This document shows positions 1 to 14,500 of a DNA stretch of 64,000 nt, in pieces. Each line of letters opens with the position of its first letter. Position 1 is the first letter of the stretch. The notes beneath the pieces are model-generated. The model saw only the letters and a program-made list of their open reading frames with translations, searched no databases and had not been told where the DNA came from. The stretch lies in NCBI GenBank assembly GCA_964035795.1, contig OZ038321.1, positions 17,127,548 through 17,191,547 of the forward strand, written 5' to 3'. Made by a program: the position numbers and the translations under genes. The DNA is from Pterobdella sp. o SKG-2022 (taxonomy: Eukaryota > Annelida > Clitellata > Hirudinida > Piscicolidae).

Positions 1-1926
1 AACACATTAGCGATACTAAAAAAATTGAATTTTTAAAAATAAATATATTCCAGCTGCTTTATATGAAACTTTTTTCAAATAACAATAACAGAAACTTATT
101 GAAATTCAGATAAATTATTAATTATTGGATTTCAGTATAGAAATATTTATATAAATACAAATACAATAAGTATATAAATAGTTGCTTATTTTTGTTAATT
201 ATTTTGATACTCTATATAATATTGGGTATGAAACTAAGGTGAGCGTAGTAAAATGGCAATTTTTATAAGGTTTGAAATGAAAAGACGTCCCAATAGCCAT
301 AGTCCAGAAAGCCAATTATACGCAAAGAATTGTATGAAAGCGACTCAAAACTCCAGCGAAGAGATCATTGAGCAAAGATCCATTGAATGCCTAATGTAAT
401 TGATGGAGTATTTATAAAGCGCTTTTCCATGTAGTTCAAATTGCTTGCTAAAAACTTTATGTAGTGAAAGCACACTGTAAGACAGGTGCTAATTATTTGC
501 TCAACACGGATTTGAGTACGGTAGCTTTTAATAATTAGTTTTAAGCTCTATTAACTGAGCTATCCGGGCCAACAAACATGATAAATAAATTTTTAGGTTA
601 AGCCCCAGAGGTTTTCCCACAAGTTTATCACCAAAAGTTCACCGAAAATTTTTTTTTAAACTTGAAAACCGATTTTCATTGAAATTTTTTTAAAATATTT
701 TAATTTAAATAAAAAAATTACGTTTATTAATTCAGAAAAGTTTGTTTATAGCCTAGAAATATAATTTGCGAGATTTGAAAAACTTTGTTCTTTTTAAAGA
801 GAATACAAAAATGAATTTCACTTGATGAAAATAATTTTTCGGAGTTTTTATCCCTCATGTTCGTTTAGAAAAATTTTAATTATTGAAATAAAACTTTTAT
901 CAAATGCACTTGTTATAAACACTTGCATTGATTATCATAAAACATTCATTAGAAGAACATAGTAAAACAATCAAAATTTTAACAACTATTTTGGAACGGT
1001 GGATTATCAATCCAAAAAAACTGATAATAAAGCAATTTTGAAAATTAGATCTGAAGAATGCATTATATTAAAATTCCAAAGATTTTGTAAGCGAATAAAA
1101 TGAAGTTGAACTTTTTACGCACACGTTTCAATACCACAATGACAAATGTTGCTCTTGCTAATTATTCTTGTTTTCAAACACTTACTTATACAAGCATTAC
1201 AGTGTTTTAATTTGTTATTTTTGTTGTTTCATGTTGATCTATTTAGAAGATTTTTTCTTTAATTGATTTGATTACTTTTCATCTATTTTAATTGGGTTAT
1301 TTCTTCTTTTTTATACTTTTTTGATTATTTATTTTATTTTCAATTTGATATTTATCAGGAAGTCTGAAAGCTTTCAAACTTTTATTTCAGGCTCATATAT
1401 CTTTATGATAAAATTAAACGCAACGGTGCACAATGGCTTGCAGACTACAAAATTTATAAATCTTTTTATGTGTTTTGTTGCTTAAGTTGCAGTTATTTTT
1501 GAATGCAAAACACCAATGCAAGTTTGAGAAGTCTTCATGTTGTCGGTGTCGATAAGATTTCAACATGATAAGTTACAATGAGATTCATTTTTAAATTCAA
1601 AAAAATTACTTTTCTTATATGATTTGAAATTTATTTTTCCAAAGTATTTCTCAAAAGTCACTGCACTTTTGATTATTGAAATTTGCCAAACTTAAATTAC
1701 ATATAAATTTTATTAATATAATTAGTTTCAAAAAATACTTAAAAGCTTTTCAATAAGTATCCGTCTGAATTTTAACGACACACTCATACCAGGTATTTGG
1801 CAATTTGTCAGTTTTTTGACTTCATTATGACGAGAAAAATGGCAAGGTATTTTATTGTACTTTGAAATTATATTTTGTAACTGACCAATACACATGTATG
1901 AAGTAAACATTTTGATCACACCACAG
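1..1926. other. Intron or upstream sequence of the first GPCR gene
   Basis: AT-rich sequence before the GPCR exon that starts at 1927. That exon begins in transmembrane segment 4, so the exons for segments 1-3 must lie upstream. I looked for an exon with the TM3 D-R-Y/F region here and found none, so they are probably outside the window. The only structured element I see is the antisense tRNA-SINE at 385-573. Short open frames in this stretch show no recognisable protein pattern. Confidence 0.6.
385..573 (-). mobile_element. tRNA-derived SINE, copy 1 (family A)
   Basis: Read on the minus strand, the element starts with a tRNA-like head: GGCCCGGATAGCTCAG, then a box A-like segment, an anticodon-arm-like part and a degenerate box B. 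A unique body follows containing TTAGCACCTGTCTTACAGTG. Then comes AAGCGCTTTATAAATAC and a short ATTACATTA tail. The copy at 53225-53405 shares head, body and tail in the same order, which shows a dispersed family. The AAGCGCT...ATAAAT tail resembles 3' ends known from L2-type LINEs, which would be the likely source of reverse transcriptase. The family name is unknown to me. Confidence 0.8.
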
Positions 1927-2824
1927 AACTCTCATAGCGGCATTATGGATATGGGCCTTCATAATGTTTTTCCCATGGCTGTACAATTTCAAAGAAGTCA
2001 TTAGTGAGGCTACAGTAAGAGGTGAACAAGTCGTGATTTGTGCGCCAGCATGGGAAAGCCCATTGTTAGATAAACTACATTTGATAGGAATTGTGTATTT
2101 GTTTTGTTACGTCATTCCTCTTTTAGCCATAAGTGTTTTTTATTCATTGATTGTTAAGAAGGTTTGGTTCCGACCCGTGTTTGATGGCGTGAATGACTCG
2201 TCCAACAAAATAATACAACGTTCCAAAATGAAAGTTCTTAAAATGCTCCTTCTAGAAGTGTTTTTGTTTGCTCTTTCGTGGCTTCCCATGCTCACTCTGT
2301 ATGTATATTCTAAACTGAATGATGATGATGTTAATGTGCAGGAAAAGATAGGAAAAGCCATGCCGTTCCTACAATTTATTGGGCAAGCGAATAGTTGCAT
2401 TAACCCTATAATATATTGTTTTTATAGTTCAAAGTTTCGGAAAGGTTTTAATTTGATTGTTTGTTTTGGAGTATCAATGAAGCCTCAGCATAGCTTGAGT
2501 GTGTCTCGCAGGAGTGTTCTCAGCACCAGACGCAGGCACATGGAAATTAAGAAGAAGCAACCATCAGGAAAATACATAGCAGACACCCCAAATCATGACG
2601 AAGATTTTAATTCCATTGTTGTTGACACTCCCAAAGACTCACCTCCTTTGTTATGTTTTAAAAGTAAAGCTCCTTTTCACTTAACTAATAAATCCCAAAA
2701 TACAATCTACTCAAACAGTATGAAACATGAAACTTTTGATTCCAACAATAAAGCTAAAAGTAATAATTTTAAAAACAAACATCATGGCAAGTCTAAAGAA
2801 ACTTTTGAAATGGAAACCATATGA
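1927..2824 (+). CDS. Class A GPCR, peptide-receptor type, C-terminal exon (TM4 to tail)
   Basis: The last exon of a rhodopsin-like G-protein-coupled receptor, probably for a neuropeptide. The exon follows a CACAG acceptor at 1922-1926 and enters in phase 2. It encodes TM4 (ALWIWAFIMFFPW, with the conserved Trp and a Pro), extracellular loop 2 with its disulfide Cys, TM5 with conserved Pro, and an intracellular loop. TM6 has SWLP in place of CWxP, and TM7 has NSCINPIIY, a good NPxxY motif. A basic helix-8 region follows, then a Ser/Thr/Lys-rich tail of about 115 residues. Stop is TGA at 2822-2824. The pattern fits protostome and vertebrate peptide receptors of the orexin, RFamide and NPY type; I cannot tell which. 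TM1-TM3 are missing from the window. Confidence 0.88.
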
Positions 2825-4436
2825 AACATAGACTGCGTCTGTTCGACCGTCATAACAAACTTCCTTACAATGACAATATACAAAAATTTGCATAGTGAAT
2901 AGCTTATCAGTATTCAAGTTGATTTACAAAGGGTTTTTGGGTATCAAATATGTATTTTTCATACCTTCGAGATACGCTTTTGTTTCGAATTTTGATTGAA
3001 TGACACAAGTTCGTTTCGTAACTATTAAAATTATTTCCAATACAAGTGTATATTTTTTGTAAAAATTTCAAACTGTTTTATCATATAATTGTGAAAAACG
3101 CAGTTGTGTACTCACAACTAGGTCAAAACAATCTTGGAAGCTATAAATATTGTCTCGTGGAGATAGGTGTGATGCAAATATTCTTTTTTTATCTTATAAA
3201 TGTTTGATAAAATCACTTTTGTTGAGACTTATTGCTTATTTTTCATGTCGATTTGACAAAAATATTATTAAATGATTATTTTTTGTTTCTTATGAAAAAA
3301 AGTACATTTTCTACAAAAGACATGTTAGTCTGCGAAAAAATTAAGTTTCTAATTTCATTTAATACCTTGTTCGATTTTCTCAGTTTAAAAATAAGTTTTC
3401 GTGAAAAAGCTTTCGAAACTTTAAATTTTATTGTTTCTGTTATTTTTAAATTTTATTTCTATAAAAAAAGTTATTTTTTAAAATCTTACATATAGAATAA
3501 ACACATGTTATTTGTGAAACGAAAAGCAAACTTAAATGAATGTTGTTTTCAAGCATTGATTTCTCAAATTGTCTTATTTGTCGTATAGATTATATATTAC
3601 ATGGTATTTCGGTAACAAGCTAACCATGCGTTTGAAATATCAGTTTGTAAATTTAATGCCGCTAAATCTTACGAAGTTTAAATCAAGATATTTTTAGCTT
3701 ATTCAAACATTTTCATGAAAATTGTTGAAATAATTTATAAAATATATAAAACATTCAATAAAACTGTCGAAAACAAATGAGTCTTGGATTCAAGTTAAAG
3801 GCATCAACATGGCTCATTCTATTAAGTACGTTGATTCTAAAACGTTTATAGTCACGGTTGCACCCTTTTTAAATTTAAACTATATTTCAAATAAATAGTT
3901 TTTTGAACCTCGGGTAATTATCACTCTTTTGTAATATGACCATTGATTCTGAAATAAAAGGACAACTTTCATTAGATTATTATGGGGGAAACATCACTAA
4001 AAACTGCGTTCAAAAAAAATTATTTTCCAATATTCTTGTTAACACAAAAAGCAAGAAAATTAGATTTGAAAAGTTGAAAAACTGCTCAAATTTGTTTGTA
4101 ACTAAATTAAAATTTTAAAATCTTTTTTACATGAAACCTCTCTAAAAGATTTACAAAGCAACTTTTGTTTTTTGAATAAAATAACCTGCATTGAAACCTC
4201 TTTAGAACTTAAAGTTGTTTACGTCAGAACATTTGTAAAGAAAACACACGCATAAAATTCTTTAACACCAACAATAACGCATCGATTCGATTGCAACATC
4301 TTCAGCGACGTTACGGGGTGAAGCGCAATACACGTGATTCGTATTAACTCACATGTGCAATGGTTGTATAGACTTTAATATAAACGTGTTAAGAGAGTTT
4401 CTAGATGATGTAACAGCTGTGGTTTCAAAAGCAAAA
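2825..4436. other. Intergenic stretch between GPCR and SEL1L3
   Basis: About 1.6 kb of AT-rich sequence between the GPCR stop and the SEL1L3 start codon. Open frames here are low-complexity and lack protein-like patterns or splice partners. The last 150 bases before the SEL1L3 ATG are less AT-rich and contain an E-box-like CACGTG at about 4331 and a GATGATGTAAC motif at about 4405. They may be part of the SEL1L3 promoter, but that is only inference. Confidence 0.5.
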
Positions 4437-5569
4437 ATGACTTCTAACAATGCAGTTTATTTGCTTATTTTAATTCTTATTTCTATAGTAAGTTTAGATA
4501 CATTTTTTACAACAGTTGCTATTTAAATTTCAATTAAATTTTAACTTCTAATTTCCATTCAACAAAAACATCAAAAAATGTTTTTCTAATCTAATTATTG
4601 TTTCGAAAAACAGAGTGCAGCTCAACATGACGATAAAATACAGCCGAAACTTCAAAGCCAATTTGTGAAAATCGAAGATTATTCCAAAAATTTATCAATC
4701 AAGTCGTATTTCAGCATTTCTTATCTTTGTACGCAAAAATCCCTCGTTTTTTTTCGACTCCAGGTATTCTACTCTTTCTAAACAACTTGAGTAGTGTTTT
4801 GGATTTTTTTCACTGATTTAAGTAATAGCATAAATTTATTTATTTTTTGTAACGAACTCAAATAATGTGGAACTCAAAAAGCGATAGTAAAGAGGAGCAT
4901 AACGACAGATTGAAGGAGTCAGCAGAGACCGGTTGGACATCATCAAACGATTCATGCGCTGTGGCACCCCAAATAAGATGTCTTATAAAAGAATAACACT
5001 ATCTTTACCCAACCATTTAATATATGCACCAGATCATCGAAATCGTTTCAAATATTTCCCAAAAAAGGCCTTGTTCAAAGTGTGGATGGTTCCTAATGAT
5101 GGAAAATGGAAAGCTTTTCATAATTCAAAAAGCAGAGATCATATAACAGTAGAGTTTCTGATGCCTCATGACCGACCTTCAATGCCCCAGAATGAGTGCA
5201 AGCCTTGGTGGAGAATGTTTGTGAAACAGTCTTTCTACACTCCCTTTTGTGACAAAGAACTCGGTGCTTGTTTGGTACTTGATATACATTGATATATATG
5301 AAGTCCTATGTAGTTAAGTTGAACTAAAAACGCAAGCATCTAAATATTATCTAAATACTTAGCAAATGTCAACTAAATTAAATTTACTTATCAATTGAAA
5401 CATGTCATTTCTAATGCATATGAAATCAACACATGAAATAAGAAACGGTGGAGATGTTAACATACCCTTTGGCTCTTTCTGGAGACAGAGTGGGTGTGGT
5501 CCACAAGTTGGAGCCCTATAACGACCTGTATTTGTTGAAGGAGTACCAAAAAAATGTGGTTAATGCAAG
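4437..5569 (+). CDS. SEL1L3: SEL1L3 exons 1-4: signal peptide and N-terminal region
   Basis: Exon 1 is 4437-4487. It starts at the first ATG and encodes a short polar stretch and a hydrophobic core (YLLILILISI), a typical signal peptide; the donor is GTAAGT. Exon 2 is 4614-4763. Exon 3 is 4909 to about 5263, and contains the Cys pairs RCGTP and NECKPWW. Exon 4 is about 5443-5569. Exon 3 could instead end at 5274 (donor GTACTT), but ending at 5263 with phase 1 joins exon 4 in frame to give KELETVEML. The 3' border of exon 4 (phase 2) matches exon 5. This part has no catalytic motif and is the least conserved section compared with vertebrate SEL1L3. Confidence 0.75.
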
Positions 5570-8500
5570 GTATTGCCTAGTTTTTAGTAAAAAAAAGGAA
5601 AAAAAAGATGGTAATATTAAGAAAGAATAAAACCACAATAATAAGTAAAAAATAACTTTTTCAAATGAAATAAATACAAAAACAAAACAATTATTTATGA
5701 AATAAGTTTTTAACGAACTTATAATCATTTGTTTACAATTATAATTTACTGAACACTACAACTGTCAAAAAAATCAAAAAACTATCCGTAAAAAATATCT
5801 ATTAAAATTATAAATTACTACATAGTCTTTCAGTAAATTTTTAGAAAAAGTTCTTAGGTTTGATGTATTGTAGAAAAATAGTATACCAAACAAATAAGAT
5901 GTTTTTGAAAAAGTAAATATATTTATGCGATGACCTCAACGTATAGAAATTATGTTAAAAACCTCCATACGTTGAGGATTATTGCACAAAAATGAAGTTT
6001 AAAAATTTACAAAGTCTCTAAATTATTAAAACTAAAAGCATCTTGTCTATCTTTTTCATTAACCTTTTGTTGATTTTTATTTTTTCAAATAAAATTTTAG
6101 ATACATTTATTTTTATTCATCAAAATTAAAATTTCTGTCAAGTACAGCCTTATCTTAATTCATTAGACTAATGAATTATAAGGTTGTACTCATCGAAAAT
6201 TTCAATTTTGATGAATAACATGTATTTAAAATTTTTTCGTTTTAAAGAATAAAAAATCAAAAAAACATAAAAAAGGAAAAACACTTAATGATACAAACAT
6301 CACTCAACCACAGCTTCACATATGTGTTCTGGATATATATAAAAGATTATTGCGCCAACTCCGTGCTGTGTTCAATACTACACCACACTTCATGGGATGA
6401 GATCAGATACACCCCTCTCCTTTATATTAATAGGAAAGGTGCATCGGTTCATTTATTCTTCATAATTAGATTCTTTTTTTATCGGTTATTTTTTCATATT
6501 TATTACAGGTTTTTCGTATTTTTTAGAGTTTTCAAATTTTTTGTTTATAGTTTTCGCATTATATTTTTAGAAACTATTTCATAGTTTTAGTTTTTACACG
6601 CTTTTTGATACTTTTTTCTACTTAATTGATTGTAACAGTTTTTTATTTGTTGTCATATAAAATGAAATATTCGACTCAAAGTGAAATATTCAATTATAAA
6701 AATCATTTTTGCAGGTCAGCTGCATTTAGAAGTCTTCATCGGTTCAAAAACATCTAAAGCTTATCTATCCTTATCATCTCTGCAAAAGAATAAATGGATG
6801 CTTTTAGTTTTCTCATGTGACAAATCTGAGGTTTTTGCTATTTCAATTCAAAAACTTCAAAACAAAATTAACATAAAATTTTCTTCAAAAGATTTTCAAA
6901 ATGAAATATTTCGGTCAATTTTTTTAGGATTTAAGAGTCGATGTTGGTTATTATCCAGATTTTGAAACGAAACAATTAATCTCTGTCAAGTGAATTTTTT
7001 TGATCAAATAATGCTTTTCCATTTTTACAAGTTCTTTGAATTAGTTAATGGGAAAAATGAAAAAATACTATAACATAAATCAAGTTATTTACAAATTCAA
7101 ATTCAGATTTAATTAGTTTAACTTTCAAATTTTCTCCTATCTATTTAGTTTTTGAATTAAATCAACCAGTATAAATTAATGACGAGAAGGTTGGAAAAAA
7201 AGTTGTATTTCAAAGACTCCAGAGGCAACTTGATCCTGGGTGGTAGTGACGTGGCCCACTCATTCGAAGGGTACTTAGGTGGGGTGACTTTTCATCGTAG
7301 AAAATGTATCGCTCCATCCGAGGTTATAATGCACATGAAATTATATCAAACCTTTGACAAAAGAGTTTAATAAAAATTAAGCAAATATTTTCTCATTTAT
7401 TTTTTTCAAAAATGAGGGTCTTCATAGATGAAAATTTGTTTGAAAACTAAAATTTTTGATAAGTCCAACCTTATCATACTTCATTAGTCTATTGAAAACA
7501 AAAAGATACATACTATGTTTCTAATGAAATTATTCAAACAAATTCATTTTTCATAAAAATAATTATGTTTTTATAATTTTCTATAAGCTTTTCATACATT
7601 TAAGTTTGTAAAATGCTTCTAAAATATTACATAAAGTGAAAACTACTGGAATACAACACCTCTGAAGAATTCAATATTTATTGAAAATAAATTTCAATTT
7701 CAGGTAAGACCAAATTCATGTTTTTAGTAATTTGAAGAGTGTTATTTAGAGGTGATTATTGCGTGACCAGGTGCAAATTCCCTCTTCAAACCACCCCATG
7801 TTCCTTCTACGCTTTCAAGAGAGATACACCAATTGTGAAATTTATAGGAATAAAGTCATATTTCACAACAAAAAATTTATCGAAAATCACAAAACTCTCA
7901 AAAAAATTCAAAGTAAATATTAATAATTGCTTATTAATCTATAAAAAAATTACTTTCATTTTTATCAAATAAAAAATTAAACAGAAATGTGCATAGCTAC
8001 AACGACAAAAAAAGGCATATTTGAGTCAATAAATACACCCCTCCTATGCCATCCATATGACGATCCTCTGTTTTATCGAAAATACTCATTTGCAACAAAG
8101 TATATCAAAAGTCTCATTAAAAAAAAACAATTCTTTACACCTGTCAAGCTATCATCTGCTCTCCTTGATCACGCTTTCAAGTTGATTGTTGGTCAAAGTA
8201 ATTTTTATGGGTTCATCTGACACAAAAATTAAAATTAATGAAATTAAATACTTTGATTAGATATTTTGTAAAAAAAATTTTCTATATTATTACTTAATAC
8301 GATTTATAATAACACAATCATTTTTTCATAGACATGCATCAAATTTTCGTAAATTCTTTTTTAAAAATATTTTCAAAAAAAAGGCAATGTTTTGATACTT
8401 TTTTTTATCCAACTAAAATTTTCTAAAGTTGACTTTGTCAAAAGTTTCAGTTGAATAACAAAAGTAACGAAGTATTACCTCTTTTTGTGAAGTTATTTTT

Positions 8501-11500
8501 TGAAAAACAGTAAGTTTTATATTTTTATTTAAACAAAGCTTTTCGACATCAGCTTCAGGTAACTAAATCACATTTCTGAGATTAATAGTTCAAAAATTTT
8601 TATACACAATTCTATTATTTTGAAAAAATTTTTATATTGAATGTTTTTGACGCAGGAATCCGAAGGTTTATCCCAAATGCCAGCAATAATTTCTTTATTA
8701 AAACAAAGCAGTTGTCTAGGAAGTGATATGGCACCTTACATTCTCTCTATCATTTATAATTACGGTTTTTCTGCACGAATGGACGAAACTCAAGTAAAAA
8801 ATCTTTGTACTTGGCAAATTCTATATATTATTTAGCACTAATGAAACGAAATGATAATGTTTCAAAAAGCCATTTCTTATAATTATAACGCAGATAACTG
8901 CAATATGGAATTTTATAATTTAAGCAAACTTGTGGCATTTTTAAGAGATCTACTCAAATTGTTTCAGAGTCATTCATATTTATTACAAGCTTGTTATGAA
9001 GCCAATCGTCTGGCATTGATGTCAATGGCAAACAAACACACCCTGGGTATGGACGGTGTTCCGATGGATTATAACCAGGCTTACGGTTTGAACAATTATC
9101 TTTTCGAGATATAATACACTATTTTTGAACGATATAGTTTGATGAATGAGGTTTTAAATTATTTTGATAGATTAAAATTATAAAAATTTAAATTTATTTT
9201 TCATGTAATAATTTGTATAAATTGAAGTAGAATGTGAAGTATTTATCAGTTCGATGCAGTATATTAAGATCAAACTTGTCAACAATTATAGCTTTTTTGT
9301 TCACACTTCGCATAAATCAAAAATCAATTTCTTTTAAATTGAAAAATTTTTCAAATAAATTAATAACTTTGTAAAAAAAAACTAATTAATTCCCATAAAA
9401 ATTTAGTATTTATTGATTTTTGAATGGCTTAATTGTTTTAAAACCAAAATGAATCACCTACAGTGTACTACATGACAGCAGCCACCATAACACTAAATGA
9501 CATACGGAGTCATTCTGATGAAGATGTACTTTTATTAACAATGACAGTTTCTTTTAATATCAAAAAAAATTTCTTAAGAACATCTTTTTGAATTATTCAA
9601 CAGTTAATTAACAAGTTGATAATTTTAATAAAATAACACTATCATTATTCATTAAACTGCAGCTCCATTTTAAAATTCCAAAAAACCCAAAAAATAAAAT
9701 GAAATTTACCACCAGACGTTAACAGAGATGGTGCGCTTGACGAACGAGAAAAGGGTAGATGAGCAGCAGGGAGAAGACAGTGACATGTACCAGTGGGTCA
9801 GACATCAGGCCTCTCTGGGGGTCTCTGAGGCTCAGGTTGAACTCCATTATAAGCTTGACTTTTTAGAACGATTGTAGATGTGCTTATTTTGGTGTGTTAA
9901 GTTCATTTTCAACTCAAAAGTTTTTTTAAATTTATTCAATGAAACAAAAAAACTGGAATTTATAAACTAATTTCAGAAAGTTTTCTATAATTTTTAGGAT
10001 AAAAATTAAGTACTGATAATAATTTACATTTTCAGCTTATTGTTTGCTTTTTATTAATTTCCCAAATTTTTTGTTTTTAAACGGTTTAGAATTTTTCAAA
10101 GTTTTTTTCAGAGATAAAAATAGCTTCAAACAATTTCCAACAATATCAACTCAAGCATGTTTGAGTTTGTGTTAGCTATTTGGTATTACCTGGTAGGCTA
10201 GCGAATGACTTATTTTATCAGTTGAGAATGTGCTTTCAGTAATATTTTATTATGTGCAAAGTTCATTTTTGTTTCTATGATTTTACAAAAAGTTTTTCAG
10301 GTTTTTTAATGATATTTTTCTTTTTTTTGTTATTTTGAAATCATCACAAGTTTAAAAACAAGATGACAATACAAGTTCGCATCATCAATAACTTCACACA
10401 TCATTAATAATTCAAAGAATAATTTTGTAAATAAATATCACGCTTAAAACTTTAAGTTAAAGCTACTTATCAAAATGGTTCATAGAATAACTAGTACTTA
10501 AATTCAACTAAGCATGTTTTTTCAAATAATTTGCTCCAACCCTCCCAAAGAAATATATGGCCACAATGTTGTACTGGGGATCGAAGGGAGTGAAGAGAAA
10601 CTTGACAAAAGCATCGACGTACTACAAGAAGGCGGCAGAGTCCAAAAGTCCTAGTTCTCTCTATAATCTGGCTCTGATAACGCTCAGAGTTTGTGCGGTT
10701 TATCAATGATAAGCGTTTGAATGGTTTTTCGATTTTTATTTTATGACGTTTATTTTTGGTATAATTTTTTTATAACGTCGAATTTATCAAAAAACTAAGG
10801 TCTTCAAAATTTATTTTTTCAAGTAGCTTTTTTCAAAAGTTTAAAGACGAAAGAATACAAATTAATAAAACGAAGATGTGTCCTAAAATTTTTTCAAATA
10901 AATTCAATTAAGTTGAATTAATTATTTTAACTTTTTTACAAAAGGGTGAAGGGATAGAAAAAAATGTGAACAAAGCTTTGGAGATGCTTAAGGAAGGGGC
11001 TGCCAAAAACTTCTCCAAGTCGTGTCTCACTCTTGGATGGTTAGCCACCTTGAACATATACTGTTTTTTGTAAATTCAACTATAATATTAATTTTCAAAA
11101 CAGTTTTATCTTTCCACAAAAAGGCTTTTTATGAATTGAAAATGTGAGTTTAAAAGTAGAGAAAATTTATGCAACGCTTCACTCAAAGTGCCCAAAACTT
11201 TCGCTAAAAAATGAATCTATAGCAAAAATGCGCTGTAAAATATACGCTGTTAGTCTGGCATGGGTTCAAACAAGATAATCAGTCTAAAGTTTTATCCCTT
11301 GAACTGCCCCGGGTAGCTAAAGATTTTTTTGTTTATTCAATTTTTTTTCATATTAGAAAGAATTATTTTTAATTAATTGGTTTTTTTGAACAAAAATTGT
11401 TTGTAACTTTTTGAAGAAATCCAAAAACTGTTATGAATCTTACTTTGCAAAGTTCTATCAAATGACTTTTTTTAATTGCCCCATTTTTTAAAAATTGAAT

Positions 11501-14500
11501 TTCCAAGTATTGTGTAATTAAAGTCAGAATAAAAATCAAGGAAAAAATCAGAAAATCTGAAAACCTGGTGTATGTTCTCATTAGATTATCTGATATATTT
11601 TATCTTGAGTTGCTTGTTTCGATTACTGCTAAAAAAGGCTTTGTGAAGTGTAACTCGGAGCTTCAGTATAAAAATAAGTGGTAAATAAAATAACTCTTAA
11701 TTATAAGAAAATCATTGTGCTATCACAAATCATCGAACAAAACACGATCTTGAGAAGAGTACCTTGTAAGAGTTGAGAGTCGTTTTAGATATTTTCAAGA
11801 ACCCGAGTTCGGTGCTTTAATCCAGCGCTCCAATAAAAATGTCAATGTTTTGATTGCAGACTTCAAATAAAACAAATATTATGTTTTTGCAGTTTTATAC
11901 ACGCTTTTCATACCACGATCACACACAAACCTTAAAAACGGTCAAACTGCACTCCAGGTACTACCTGGTGCATCTAAAAGACTATGTGCAGGCAGCCTAT
12001 TACCTGGAGAAGGCTTTCAGTCTGGGAGATCCTGATGCGGGTCACAACTTAGCTCACATGCTGCTATCGGGTGTCTACCCTGGAGTTAACAGAGTCGAAA
12101 GGGTTTGTGTTTCTTTGATCGTGGCTTTGTACAGCCATACATTTCTACCAATTGTTGAAATGGTGGTGTCGTAAAGTTTCGTATGTTTTCCAACATTTAA
12201 TGTGCCATAACATGGATGCTTCAAGATATCCATTAATTACAATGTCTTCATTTCAGCATGATTTTATGGTGTTTAGTGAGTCTTTTGAACACATCTTACA
12301 CACTTCATTTTAGTGCTTTTGAAGTATATCTTTTTGTAAAACTTTTAAATTTTTCCAAATAATTTTTCAATTATGACATTTCATTAATGAAATTTGCTTC
12401 AAAACCATTCAATATAAAAAAACCAAAAGTTTATTAGAAGAAAAAAAATTATATGGATTGGACGGGTATATAAACATATATACATGACACAAAAATAATT
12501 TCAAACCATATTACAAAGTAATGAACTTCTTCGAAAATTTTAAAAGCTTATGTTATTTATAAAAAACTTCAAAATTAAGTATTTTTCAGATACATCTAGT
12601 TTTGATATAGACTTTATTCAAATCAAACTTTTCGCATGATGCATATGTAAAAATGCTTAATCATGAATGTTGTAGTCTATGAGAATATTTTTTTAAAATT
12701 TAATTAAATTTTCATATATCATTCAAGACTCTCTTTATGCTAATTTTAACCAATCTTTTTTGGTATTTTTTCGAATAAAGTCGAAAAATAGTTTTCAAAA
12801 TAAACTTGGCATTCTTCAGATTTATTGTTTTATTCGCGTGATCGTATGAAACTCAATTAACTAATATATTTGTTTTTGAAAAGTGTTTTATCTTTTTTTA
12901 TCAGTATTTAATATTTCCATTATCAGTTTTTTTGCTGTTTTTCTTTGATCTTTCCAAATTATCTAGCATTGTTAAGTATGTTACTTCCTTTATAGTTATT
13001 TTATTTTCTATAACTTTTAAAAACAAAGTTTTATTTTGAATTCATCTCTTTTTGGTAATTTCACTTTTTTTCAAACTTTTTTTCGGAGTTTAATTAGTTT
13101 CATATAAGTTTTACTTCCAAAATCCCATTATGACATCGTGAAAAAAATAAATTAATTTCATACCAAAAGCTATTTTTTCATATTTCATGATTTATAACCA
13201 TCATTTTCACGATACAAAAATACTATTTTCGCTATTTTTTTTTCTAATATTACTTATAACACTATCATGTTTGGTGCATCAATATCATCAATACCCTGAT
13301 GGACGCATCACTCTCATCAATATTCAATTCAACGCAGAGAATGGCGTGGAAGTTCATATCGGAGGCTGCAAAGAGAGGAAACAGAGACTCGGCATTGCTG
13401 GTCTCAAAGTTCAACATGGTTGGCCACATCAGTTTCAAAAGAAGCACCAGGCTTTCTATCGAGTAGGTGGCGGGTCTTGGCAGCTTATTTCATTGAAGTT
13501 CTATTACGGGGTTTTTTAAATTGAACGTAAGTATGACAGTGTTTATGGTTATAATGTTTATGTCACTTATATTTGCTTGAGATAAATATTTCTTATTTAT
13601 TCTTCTACTATAAAATTTTTACAAAAGGGCTATACTGACGGTTTTAAGATGCTCGTTCTAGTCTTGTTGTTGTCATGGATCTTGTATCAAAAAATCAAAA
13701 AGTATTATAAGTATATGTCATATTAAACCACACAAAAACAGAAAATATAAAAAAATTATCAAAAATCATGAATGATCGAAAAAACTGGTAAGAATTAACG
13801 CAATCAGAGGATGAATTGACAGTGAAGATGATTGTATGGAAAAATAATAGATTATGACGAAAATTTAGAAAAATATATTTTATACTTGACAGTTCAATTA
13901 AATATTTTCATACCAACAATTTACAATTGATTACTATATTAGTTTTTTATATCTAATAGTTTCACTGGTTCCTTCATCTTCATTCATTAAATGATCATTT
14001 CTCCATCTCAACTCTAGTGTTGTAGTTGTCTAGCCTGGTTGACTGTGTCATAACAAGAATGAGTTTATTCTACTACACCCTAATGTCAAAATAATACATA
14101 AGCAATCACTTTTCTAATGTACACTCATTAATAAATTTTTGATTTTACTTACAGATTTTACGCTACTTTCCACGTTTGGTTTATTTCATTGTTTTGTTCT
14201 TACACGTGTATACAAATGACATTTATAAAACGTTGTTATGATTTTTTCATACTCTAACTTACCTGTTTTTAACATTGTATCATTCCTATTTTATCTTTGG
14301 TTTTTTAAAATTTTCTGCCTGAAGAAGTGCTTTGTGGAATCTTTCTATTACGCAATCAAAACCCCACTTAATGGCGACTTTATGGTCGACTTAAATGGAT
14401 CAAAACCCATATCTACAGCGGGCCATAGAAACCAGTAATTCCGATTACAAGCAAATGAAAACACAAAATATTGAAATAACTTTTCAACGATAAAAAGTTA

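Noticed and set aside
4865..4984. A 39-codon open frame starting ATG at 4865 and overlapping SEL1L3 exon 3
   Set aside because: It has no homology, and the other frame connects in phase with exons 2 and 4.
5910..5980. Short hairpin CCTCAACGTAT...ATACGTTGAGG
   Set aside because: The stem is only about 11 bases, with no further copies seen; it is too short to call an element.
10491..10706. Minus-strand open frame over 10551-10688
   Set aside because: The plus strand encodes a Sel1 repeat (MLYWGSKGVKRN) that joins its neighbours in phase 0.
13187..13519. Plus-strand open frame of 110 codons at the SEL1L3 exon 13338-13462
   Set aside because: The frame that continues Sel1 repeats (MAWKFISEAAKRGN) is different and closes in phase with both neighbours; the longer open frame is accidental.
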